Program-made: the position numbers and the translations under genes | Notes under the pieces: generated by a model | Seen by the model: the letters and a program-made list of their open reading frames with translations, nothing else | Told to the model about the DNA's origin: nothing | Database searches by the model: none | Part shown: positions 44,254 to 52,293 of the stretch, one piece after another | How the letters are laid out: each line of letters starts with the position of its first letter | How positions within the stretch are numbered: position 1 is the first letter of the stretch | DNA from: Robinsoniella peoriensis | GTDB lineage: Bacteria; Bacillota; Clostridia; Lachnospirales; Lachnospiraceae | Length of the DNA stretch: 64,000 bases | Strand: one strand, 5' to 3' | Assembly (NCBI RefSeq): GCF_042680125.1 | Contig: NZ_JBHTNY010000036.1

Positions 44254-44708
44254 ATTATAGCATAGAAATAAAGGAATTTGAACCGATACGCATTGCATTT
44301 ATGCGCTATAAAGGTATGTCAGATAAAGCGAATAAAGTATTTCCCAATGTGTTCAAGTCAATCAGCGGCAGGTCCAATGGAGCTCCATTTTTCTGCTTTT
44401 ATAAAATGGACCCGAATACAAAATATGCCGAGATGGAATTATGTGTTCCTACGAATGAACAACCAAAAGGAAATGGGATTGAAATAAAAGAAATGCCCCG
44501 GATACGTGCACTTTGCACAACCCATCTTGGTCCTTATGAAACATTGGGAAATGCATATGCTGCTATGGAACAATATGCAAAAGAGCGCGCTTTGCCTATA
44601 CAAATGCCATTTCGGGAGGTTTATATAAAAGGTCCCGGAATGTTATTAAAAGGAAATCCGGATAAGTATGTGACGGAAATCATTTTTCCGTTAGGTGAGG
44701 AGGAATAG
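44250..44708 (+). CDS. Stand-alone GyrI-like small-molecule-binding protein
   Basis: 152 residues consisting only of a GyrI/SOUL-like domain (IEIKEFEPIRIAFMRYKGMS, ELCVPTNEQPKGNGIEIKEMP, CTTHLGPYETLGNAYAAM, and a PFREVYIKGPG end). Such proteins bind or hydrolyse hydrophobic toxic compounds. Its start overlaps the AraC-GyrI gene, and the exporter ATPase starts directly after it, so it may scavenge the same ligand the regulator senses (inference). Confidence 0.85.
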   Translation: MNYSIEIKEFEPIRIAFMRYKGMSDKANKVFPNVFKSISGRSNGAPFFCFYKMDPNTKYAEMELCVPTNEQPKGNGIEIKEMPRIRALCTTHLGPYETLGNAYAAMEQYAKERALPIQMPFREVYIKGPGMLLKGNPDKYVTEIIFPLGEEE

Positions 44709-44709
44709 T

Positions 44710-45669
44710 ATGTTTGCAATTGAAATCCGGGATTTGGTCAAAAAGTACAAAAACGGTGTCTGTGCCTTAAATGGATTGAATATGAACGTAAACAGCGGTG
44801 AAATCTTTTCTCTGCTGGGTGAAAATGGTGCAGGGAAATCATCCCTCATCCAGATACTCACCACATATTATACGCCCAGTTCCGGAAAGGTAATGGTATT
44901 TGGAAAAAATTTGTGCAGTGAGGCAGCCTGGATCAGGACGCAGATTGCCTGCGTTTCCCAGAAAATATCAGTAGATGAGCACCTTTCCTTAATGGAAAAT
45001 ATGATATTTCAGAGCAGGCTGTATCGGGTTGAAAAGAAAACTGCCGAAAAGAGAATCGAAGAGCTGATAGAAACATTCCAGTTGTCCGGCTATAAAAATT
45101 ATCCGGTTTCTTCTTATTCAGGAGGGGTGAAGCGCAGGCTGGATATTGCAATGAATATGATTTCCAATCCCGGAATTCTTTTTTTAGATGAACCTACGAC
45201 AGGGATGGATGTTATGTCCAGAAATGCGCTGTGGAAGATGCTCCTCGCTATCCGTGAGAAATATGGTACTACCATCTTCCTTACAACCCATTATTTAGAA
45301 GAGGCAGAGCAGCTCAGTGATTCTATCTGCATTATCAGGGAGGGAAGAGAATTGATCCAGGGAACACCTGACAGTCTGAGAAAGTATCTGCGCAAGAACC
45401 TGATTCGTATCACCTTTCCAACTTCAAAGGAAGCAAAAGAACATCTGCCTTTATTAATGGAAACCGGTTTCGCTTTCGCGTCAGACAGAAGAGGCCATAT
45501 GGTTACCCTGAGTGTCAGCAATAAAAGGGAAGCATTTACATCGCTAAGTCAATGGCTATTAAAAGAGAAAATCTTATTTGACGCAATTGAAATAGCAGAA
45601 CCAAGCATAGAAGATATTTTTCTGGCATTCAATGGTTCCCAAAACAGTGAGGAGGGGTTATTATGCTGA
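44710..45669 (+). CDS. DrrA-type ABC-2 exporter ATPase
   Basis: About 319 residues. Walker A GENGAGKSS, Q-loop CVSQKISVDEHLS, signature YSGGVKRRLD, Walker B ILFLDEPTTGMD and H-loop TTHYLEEAE, with the C-terminal extension typical of DrrA-like drug and lipid exporters. The open frame begins at 44695, but GAGGAGG just before the ATG at 44710 sets the start. It overlaps the permease gene by 7 bases. Confidence 0.9.
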   Translation: MFAIEIRDLVKKYKNGVCALNGLNMNVNSGEIFSLLGENGAGKSSLIQILTTYYTPSSGKVMVFGKNLCSEAAWIRTQIACVSQKISVDEHLSLMENMIFQSRLYRVEKKTAEKRIEELIETFQLSGYKNYPVSSYSGGVKRRLDIAMNMISNPGILFLDEPTTGMDVMSRNALWKMLLAIREKYGTTIFLTTHYLEEAEQLSDSICIIREGRELIQGTPDSLRKYLRKNLIRITFPTSKEAKEHLPLLMETGFAFASDRRGHMVTLSVSNKREAFTSLSQWLLKEKILFDAIEIAEPSIEDIFLAFNGSQNSEEGLLC

Positions 45670-46412
45670 ATCTGCTGTGGAGAAATGTAAAATGGAGATT
45701 TAAAAACAGATTTACCATAATTATTACCATTCTTCAGCCAATGTTATGGCTGGTTTTATACAGCGTGGTTGCCGATTCTACGATGAGAGGAACCGGCATC
45801 AAGAACTATACGGCGTTTATATTGCCGGGTGTAATGTTCCTGGTAACATTTTCATCATGCAGCAGCGGCGGAATCATGAATTTCCTCATGAAAAATAACG
45901 GCAGTTTTTACCGAATCCTGATTTCACCGGTGAGGCGCAGTTCCATTGTACTGGCACAAATGCTGGAAGCGATATTCGTATCACTTTTGGAAACTTTTAT
46001 CTTATGCGTGATCAGCCTCCTCTTTTCAGTACGTTTCGAAAATGGGATTCCGGGAATATTGCTCATTGGAGTTTTCGTGTTTCTGACCGCTTTTTTTCTG
46101 GCGGGAGCTGCATATACAATCAGTCTGTGCCTGCCAAATGAAGTGATATATGAAACTATAATGACGGCTATTGTTTTGCCGGTCTTTTTCCTGAGTTCAG
46201 CGTTATTTCCGGCTGAAAATCTTAAGGGTGGATTGAAGATCCTGGTGAATATCAATCCATTTACCCATGTCATAAATGCAATCCGTGGATTGATCATGGG
46301 GGAAACAGTTTCTGCTGTGCGGATACTGCCTGTGATTCTGCTTTTTACAGGATTATGTGCCTGCAGTTTTTTACTTGCGATGTGGAAGATGAAAAGGGAA
46401 ACGGCAAGCTGA
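45663..46412 (+). CDS. DrrB-type ABC-2 exporter permease
   Basis: 249 residues, six membrane helices, starting WRNVKWRFKNRFTIIITILQPMLWL, with the ABC-2 motif near the end (FFLSSALFPAENLKGGLKIL and INPFTHVINAIRGLIMG). Partner of the preceding ATPase; together they probably export the hydrophobic compound sensed by the GyrI domains. GAGGAGG site. After the stop a 14-bp sequence is directly repeated (ATCATTTAATATTG at about 46413-46440). Confidence 0.88.
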   Translation: MLNLLWRNVKWRFKNRFTIIITILQPMLWLVLYSVVADSTMRGTGIKNYTAFILPGVMFLVTFSSCSSGGIMNFLMKNNGSFYRILISPVRRSSIVLAQMLEAIFVSLLETFILCVISLLFSVRFENGIPGILLIGVFVFLTAFFLAGAAYTISLCLPNEVIYETIMTAIVLPVFFLSSALFPAENLKGGLKILVNINPFTHVINAIRGLIMGETVSAVRILPVILLFTGLCACSFLLAMWKMKRETAS

Positions 46413-46549
46413 TCATTTAATATTGATCATTTAATATTGAATGACAGAATAGTAAATTTAACCGTCCCAATAAATACTAGATGACAGATGAATCTTATTT
46501 TGATATAATGATCAAGACCAATATATGGTAAATACAGAGGCGGATTTAA

Positions 46550-47635
46550 ATGAGAAGCCCAGAGAGCAGGTGTATTATGAGTACGCTTATATATTCGTAT
46601 GCCGTTCCCCTGACCGGTTTGTTGTTCTTGTTATATCTGATTAGCATTAATTACTTATTTAGTAAGGAACAGAACCGTTTATTCAAGAGTGCGGTCATTA
46701 TCAATCTGGGTTTGATTGTAATCACCTCATTAGATTATATGTTCAGATGGGAAGCCAATCTTTCTATCTGGTATTTGCGAAGAATTACATCATTTCTAAA
46801 CTTTTCATGCGGTCCTATTATACCCATGCTGCTGATGCGAATTTTTTATAAAGACAAATTTAAAAAGATATATTATATACCATTATTTATTAATGCAGGA
46901 ATTTGTTTTATCAGTATCTTCGTAAACATCGTATTTTACATAAGCACCGATAACAGCTATGACCGGGGAATATTATTTTTTCTGCCTGCTGCGACCACTT
47001 TATTTTATCTGATGCTGATGATTTTTTTTCCGGCACAGAAATATGATCAAGGAAAGAAGACGGAGCAGATAACCATCGCAGCCATCATGGCAACCATTAT
47101 TCTAAGTATTTTTTTAGAAGTTAATTATGGATACTATTGCTTGAATTATGGATTTTCTGCTTTAGGCATTATTATTTATTACATATCGCAGAATATTAAC
47201 TTCTTTGCTGTTGATTCCTTAACAGGAGCATATAACCGTCAAATGTTTAATCTGGCAGTCAGTAAAATCCAGAGTAAACAAGATTGCATGTTATGTTTAA
47301 TTGATATAAATAATTTTAAATATATCAATGACACATTCGGACACGAAGAAGGAGATAAAGCCTTAGTATTTTTTTCGGAAGTCATTATTAAAAACATGAG
47401 GAAAATTGCTACCGTCTACCGCACCGGGGGCGATGAGTTCATGCTGATGGCTAAAAAAGAAAATGAAACAGTGTTACTGGACGCAATTGAAAAATCTATC
47501 AGAGAATTAAAAGAACGCAAGATCAGTTTTGCCTATGGTATGACTCATTATCGGGCAGTCAATGATATCCAGGATGCCCTGCGTGAAATAGATAAAAAAA
47601 TGTATGAAAATAAAAAGAGGGCAACAGAATTATAA
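46550..47635 (+). CDS. Membrane GGDEF-domain diguanylate cyclase
   Basis: 361 residues. Seven or so membrane helices cover residues 15-220, then a GGDEF domain (DSLTGAYNRQMFN to the end) with the intact active site GGDEF at 293-297. The allosteric RxxD I-site is missing (RKIATVYRTGGDEF), so product inhibition through that site is not expected. It should make cyclic di-GMP in response to a membrane or ligand signal. No EAL or PilZ gene is nearby. An alternative ATG lies nine codons downstream; TATAAT at 46504-46509 marks a probable promoter. Confidence 0.88.
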   Translation: MRSPESRCIMSTLIYSYAVPLTGLLFLLYLISINYLFSKEQNRLFKSAVIINLGLIVITSLDYMFRWEANLSIWYLRRITSFLNFSCGPIIPMLLMRIFYKDKFKKIYYIPLFINAGICFISIFVNIVFYISTDNSYDRGILFFLPAATTLFYLMLMIFFPAQKYDQGKKTEQITIAAIMATIILSIFLEVNYGYYCLNYGFSALGIIIYYISQNINFFAVDSLTGAYNRQMFNLAVSKIQSKQDCMLCLIDINNFKYINDTFGHEEGDKALVFFSEVIIKNMRKIATVYRTGGDEFMLMAKKENETVLLDAIEKSIRELKERKISFAYGMTHYRAVNDIQDALREIDKKMYENKKRATEL

Positions 47636-47638
47636 TAT

Positions 47639-47710
47639 AACTTCTAAGCTATCGCATAATTGCACGCTATACAAATAGTGATAATGCGATAGCTCAGAGG
47701 TTATATTTTT
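47639..47710 (+). terminator. Large hairpin terminator after the cyclase gene
   Basis: AGCTATCGCAT (47647-47657) pairs with ATGCGATAGCT (47683-47693), with the outer arms extending the stem and a run of T at 47706-47710. Confidence 0.75.
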
Positions 47711-47868
47711 GCGTAAAAATGCTGATGTATATTATTTACTGGTTGGAACAGGAAGGCTGCTATCTGAGTACATCAGCGGCAATTCCTCCTGAGCTTTTGT
47801 TTTACCTTATTATACATTTGCAGAAAAGAACAAGACAGTAAATAAATTATGCAACATCAAAAATAGTC

Positions 47869-47897
47869 TTTACATCGAACAGATGTTCTGTTATACT
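47869..47897 (+). promoter_or_regulatory. Promoter with LexA-type SOS box
   Basis: TTTACA (47869-47874), 17 bases, TATACT (47892-47897). The spacer contains CGAACAGATGTTCT (47876-47889), which matches the Firmicute LexA consensus CGAAC-RNRY-GTTCG at all but the last base. It precedes the GNAT gene. Confidence 0.72.
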
Positions 47898-47968
47898 TGG
47901 AATAAGTATCCGAGAATATTTAAATGTTGTACAACTGGAATATTTAATAATGGAAGGGTGGTTTTAAT

Positions 47969-48526
47969 ATGAGTAAGAAAAATGTCTTTACGGAATGTCC
48001 GTCTTATGAAACAGAACATTTTTTCCTGAGGAAGATGGAAATAAGAGACAGTGAAGATTTGTTTTTATGCTATTCCAACAAAGAGGCTGCAAGGTATTTT
48101 AACGGGGACAGCTGCAATGATGATTTTTACTATACGGATTATGAATCCTTTTTAAAATGTATGGACTACTGGGACAGCCGGTATGAAGCTCAGGATTTTG
48201 TGAGACTAACCATTGTGGATAAGGAAAGGAAAAAGCCAGTGGGGACAATTGAAATCTGTCCTTCAAAGAAATATTCCGTGGATGATAAGTGGATGGGAAT
48301 ATTGCGCATAGATATTCTTCCGGAATATGAAAAGGAAGAACCTTTCGGGGAACTTATGCGTGAAATATTACTGCATATATATACCGATTATCAGGTTAAG
48401 TCTGTTCTGATGAAAGCCCAGGAGAGTGCAGTAACTCGCAGGGCTGTTTTGCAGAAACTTTTCTTTGTACCGGCAAAAGAGGAATGCAATATTTCTTATC
48501 AGGATTATTTTATTTGTTATTGTTAA
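47969..48526 (+). CDS. GNAT-family N-acetyltransferase
   Basis: 185 residues resembling RimJ/RimL-type GNAT proteins: FFLRKMEIRDSEDLFLCYSNKEAARYF at the N terminus, then VGTIEICPSKK and a central strand-helix segment (MGILRIDILPEYEKEEPFGELMREI) where acetyl-CoA normally binds. The typical Q/RxxGxG/A pyrophosphate loop is weak (YEKEEPFG), so catalytic activity is not certain. GGAAGGGTGG upstream of the ATG. A LexA-like box in its promoter suggests DNA-damage induction. Confidence 0.75.
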   Translation: MSKKNVFTECPSYETEHFFLRKMEIRDSEDLFLCYSNKEAARYFNGDSCNDDFYYTDYESFLKCMDYWDSRYEAQDFVRLTIVDKERKKPVGTIEICPSKKYSVDDKWMGILRIDILPEYEKEEPFGELMREILLHIYTDYQVKSVLMKAQESAVTRRAVLQKLFFVPAKEECNISYQDYFICYC

Positions 48527-48548
48527 AGCGTGTTTTAGTGACTCAGCG

Positions 48549-48588
48549 CACTACATCTATCTACAAAGCGTCCCTTAATCAGCGAAAC
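48549..48588 (+). repeat. Dispersed short repeat, copy C
   Basis: CTACATCTATCTACAAAGCG then TCCCTTAATCAGCGAAAC. Nearly identical to inverted copy B (17556-17592) and similar to copy A (52-89). It lies between the GNAT gene and the next regulator, with no hairpin long enough to be a terminator. Confidence 0.6.
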
Positions 48589-48680
48589 ACCAGAACGTGT
48601 TTATAAAATCAGAGTTACCGGTAGACATTCGGTAAAAAGCAGGATATAGTTAGTATAAAGTGTTTAAAGGAGAGATACAT

Positions 48681-49484
48681 ATGATAATTCTGGTAGCAGA
48701 TGATGAGCGATGGATCCGTAAGGGTATTATAAAGATGATCGACCAAAGCCGGTTAGTGGGAGAAACACAGGTTCTGGAGGCGGATACGGTAGAGGATGCC
48801 CTGACACTATTTGCAGAGTACCGTCCCCAGATCGTGATTTCAGATGTGAAATTTCCCACAGAAGATGGATGTACCCTTTGCGAACGAATTTATGCCATAG
48901 AGAAGCAGACGAGAATTATTATGATTTCCGGGTATGATGAGTTTGAGTACGTGAAACGGGCATTAGCCTACCGGGCAGTTGACTATCTCTTAAAGCCGGT
49001 GGATAAGCAGGTATTGAATAATACGATTCAAAGGTGTATAGAGGAATTAACTGCAGATTTGCATATAACGGAAGAAGGGCATAAAGAATCGGCGGATAGG
49101 GAACAGTCCGCGGGAGATGCAGCCAGATCTGTAGATATTCAGGATGTGATCAAGGATATAGAGGATACGATCAGAAAAAACTACAGTGAAAAATATACTC
49201 TTTCCGGTCTGGCTTTAAAATATCATTTAAGTGAAGCCTATCTGTCCACAGTCTTTAAGAAAAGAACAGGGATTTCCCTGACCTCCTATATTATGCAGGT
49301 TAAGGTAGAACGGGCGAAGGAATTAATGATGACGACTCAAGGGAAAATCTGGGATATAGCAGCGCAGGTGGGGTATCCGGATCAGCATTATTTTACAAAG
49401 GTTTTTAAAAAGGTAACAGGAGAAAGTCCTACAGAATATAAGACAAAGCTGAACAGGGAATTGTATGGAGAAGAGCATGTTTAA
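48681..49484 (+). CDS. YesN-type response regulator
   Basis: 267 residues. Receiver domain with ADDER at 6-10 and Asp55 (IVISDVKFPTEDG), then directly a C-terminal AraC pair (YTLSGLALKYHLSEAYLSTVFKKRTGISL and KIWDIAAQVGYPDQHYFTKVFKKVTGESPTEYK). It lacks the middle domain of larger YesN proteins. The frame is open to 48660, but AAAGGAG before the ATG at 48681 sets the start. It precedes its kinase, the reverse of the order at 943-3967. It probably activated the importer/sulfatase operon, but its kinase is now truncated. Confidence 0.9.
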   Translation: MIILVADDERWIRKGIIKMIDQSRLVGETQVLEADTVEDALTLFAEYRPQIVISDVKFPTEDGCTLCERIYAIEKQTRIIMISGYDEFEYVKRALAYRAVDYLLKPVDKQVLNNTIQRCIEELTADLHITEEGHKESADREQSAGDAARSVDIQDVIKDIEDTIRKNYSEKYTLSGLALKYHLSEAYLSTVFKKRTGISLTSYIMQVKVERAKELMMTTQGKIWDIAAQVGYPDQHYFTKVFKKVTGESPTEYKTKLNRELYGEEHV

Positions 49485-50772
49485 GAAGATAAAGAGTAAA
49501 ATGCACTGGAAGGTAATGTCCAGCTATATCATTCTGCTCCTTGTGATGCTGGTTGGGATTTCTACGGCGGTTAATTATTTTAATACTAAATTTGTAAAAA
49601 CACAGATTATTAATTACAATTCACAGGCAATGGCGAAAGTCATCTATGATCTGGATGCAATATTTAATCGTGTGGCTCAGTATGTGGCTAACAGTAATAA
49701 CCAGCAATTATTTGAGAGCATCTGTTTTTCCGGTGAAGAACCTTATACATTTCAGACCCTAAAAAGCCAGGTTGATTTTGAGATGGATTTAAAAGACAAT
49801 ATCTATATTAATAATCTGGGAAATGTGGTAAATGGAGTTTTGATTTATTATGATAAAGATCATCATGTCTATGTAGGAGAAGGAATGTACTTAAACCGTT
49901 TTGACGTTAAGGAAGCGGATTGGTACCAACAGTTTGCCCAAATGAATAAAAATGATTTTATCTATGGTCCGGTAAAAGAAGACTACAAACCAGCGGGCCT
50001 AAGTAAATCAGAAGTTCTGCTTTATATAAAGCGGATTCCAAGAAGTTCAAAGGGGATGGATGATTATGTTCCGTTTATCATGGCATCCGTAAAATTTTCG
50101 GAGATTTCCAGTATTTTTCGTCAGCTGGATTCACAGGACAGGGGAATTGTGGTTACGGATTATGAGGGAAATGTTATTTTCAGTCAGCATATTGCCCAGG
50201 AGAATGCCCATAAAATTGCCCTAAGAATTGAAAAACCGGAAGAAAAGGCGAAGGACCAGAATTATACTACCATTTCCGATAAAGAATCCTTTATTACCAG
50301 TATGTACATACCAAGATACAAGTGGGTGGTAACTACAGTGGACTCTAACAGTGTTCTGTTTGAAAGTGTCCATCATCTAGTACAGACCATTAATCTGATC
50401 TTTATTTCCTGCGCAATATTGGGGATACTGGTATCCGTGTATTTATCCAAACGGCTGATGCTGCCGGTTAAGGTACTGAATGACTTTATGGATACGATGG
50501 AGGAGGAACCGGAAGCCTTTATCAAAGTTTCCTCTAACGATGAGATCGGACATATTGCACAGCGGTTTAACAAAATGAAAAAAAGAATTCAGGAAATGGG
50601 GGCAAGGATATACCTGTCGGAAGTGCGGGAAAAACAGGCACAGATCAGTGCATTGCAGGCGCAGATTAATCCCCATTTTCTATACAATACACTGGATAAT
50701 ATCTACTGTATTGCCCAGATCGAAGAGATTGATACCATTGCGAATCTAACCCAGAATCTTTCGAATATGATG
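49477..50772 (+). pseudogene. YesM-type sensor kinase truncated by a deletion
   Basis: The remaining ~432 residues include the first membrane helix, the sensor region, the second helix near 290-310, HAMP and the His box QINPHFLYNTLDN. Kinase similarity continues to NLSNMM, then stops at about 50772. The whole ATP-binding domain (~170 residues) is absent; the frame runs on for 28 unrelated codons to a stop at 50854-50856. The next bases, in another frame, encode the middle of a sugar permease. One deletion therefore removed the end of this gene and the start of the next. GGAGAAGAGC before the ATG at 49477, which overlaps the regulator stop, decides the start. It cannot autophosphorylate by itself. 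Confidence 0.85.
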
Positions 50773-50773
50773 C

Positions 50774-51364
50774 TTCCGGACGGCATTTACTTTTCCAATG
50801 GTAATTCCCGGAGTAGTAATCATTTTGTTATGGAAATGGATACTGGCAGGAGATAACGGAGTTCTGAATATTCTGCTTCATAACATCGGCCTTTCTAATC
50901 TGGCGAGTCCCTGGCTTGGAGATACGAAGACAGCACTTGGATCTATTATTGCAATCGGCTTTCCCTGGCTTGGAATGTCTATGCTGGGAGGGATGCAGTT
51001 CCTGATTTACTTCGGAGCATTACAATCAATCTCCAGGGATGTATTTGAAGCTTCCAGAATCGATGGAGCAAATATTTTACAGCGGTTTATCAAAGTGGAT
51101 TTGCCGTTAGTTTCCGGACAGCTGAAGCTTATGATTACATTGGCTATCATCAATTCCCTGCAGATTTTTGAATCGATCTATATTCTGACAAAGGGAGGAC
51201 CAGTGACTTCTACCATGGTTCCGGCAGTTTATTTATACGAACAGGGCTTTACATACAAAAAGATGGGATATTCATCAGCCATTGGTATCATTTTATTTAT
51301 CATCATAATGATTCTAACCGTTTTAAACAATAAATTCTTAAAGAGTGAAGACTTATCAGAATAG
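50774..51364 (+). pseudogene. CUT1 sugar permease lacking its N terminus
   Basis: Permease similarity begins at FRTAFTFPMVIPGVV (50774) in a frame shifted by one from the kinase, and continues through the EAA loop FEASRIDGANILQRFIKVDLP to a normal end. Compared with the intact permease at 59427, about 103 N-terminal residues are missing, including the first two membrane helices. An ATG at 50798 would give 188 residues but has no ribosome-binding site. The partner permease and receptor downstream are intact, so the importer is probably non-functional unless complemented. Confidence 0.85.
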
Positions 51365-51376
51365 AAGGAGGGACGT

Positions 51377-52192
51377 ATGAAATTATTTGCAAAAATCTCA
51401 GGCAGAGTAGTACTTGGCCTATTACTGCTCCTGACTTTATCACCGTTTTACCTGTTAGTAATCAATGCATTTAAACCTCAGAAAGAAATAATTATGAATC
51501 CTTTTATGTTTGCAGCGGAGTGGAGGTTCGTAAATTTTGAAAAAGCATTATCCCAGGTAGCAAGACCAATGATGAACTCTTTTGTTGTTACTTTTGCAGT
51601 GATTATTCTGACTATTATACTTTCGGTATTGGCAGCTTATGCATTTGTACGATTTACATTTAGAGGTTCCAGGGTATTATATTATGGTATTATAGCAATG
51701 CTGATGATCCCGGGATTTGTAATGCTGATTCCCCAGTTCATCCAGATATCGGAACTAAAGTTATATAATACGTACTGGGGGCTGATTTTACCGCCTACTG
51801 CCTACAGTGTTGCGATGGGGACATTTCTGACCAGAGGTTCGATGGAAGGACTGCCGAAAAGTCTGTTTGAAGCAGCCGAAATAGAAGGGGCGGGAGATAT
51901 GGCAATTCTAATGAAGGTGGCAGCACCTCTTTCAAAACCCATCATAGCAACGATGACGATTATGACAGGATTATCTGCCTGGAATAACTATCTTTGGCCC
52001 CTGGTAGCAGCGACAGGAGAGAAAACCCAGCAGATTGCAGTAGCTTTGACGAAAATGGTAACCTCAGTGAATGACGGAAATGGTGTGTTGTTTTCGGGAT
52101 ACATTATTGCCTCCCTGCCGCTGATCATCCTGTTCTGTTTTGCAAGCAGATCTTTTGTAGCAGGATTGACCCAGGGATCCGTGAAAGGATAA
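51377..52192 (+). CDS. CUT1 ABC sugar permease
   Basis: 271 residues, six membrane helices, EAA loop FEAAEIEGAGDMAILMKVAAP, C-terminal SFVAGLTQGSVKG typical of the MalG-type subunit. It follows the truncated permease by 12 bases with AAGGAGGG. It needs the first permease for function, so it may now be idle. Confidence 0.9.
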   Translation: MKLFAKISGRVVLGLLLLLTLSPFYLLVINAFKPQKEIIMNPFMFAAEWRFVNFEKALSQVARPMMNSFVVTFAVIILTIILSVLAAYAFVRFTFRGSRVLYYGIIAMLMIPGFVMLIPQFIQISELKLYNTYWGLILPPTAYSVAMGTFLTRGSMEGLPKSLFEAAEIEGAGDMAILMKVAAPLSKPIIATMTIMTGLSAWNNYLWPLVAATGEKTQQIAVALTKMVTSVNDGNGVLFSGYIIASLPLIILFCFASRSFVAGLTQGSVKG

Positions 52193-52293
52193 GCGCGCCC
52201 AGAAAAAAGAGCGGATAGTTAAAGAAACTAATGAAAGCAGAAATAGGGTCGGTTCATGTGGGCCGGACTTTATATAAAAAGGAGGAAATGAAA

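Noticed and set aside
46413..46440. Direct 14-bp repeat after the exporter permease as an insertion-site duplication
   Set aside because: The two copies are adjacent with nothing between them, so simple slippage is the better explanation.
49477..51364. A functional kinase-permease fusion protein
   Set aside because: The permease part is in a different frame from the kinase, and the kinase lacks its ATP-binding domain, so a deletion scar is more likely than a new fusion.
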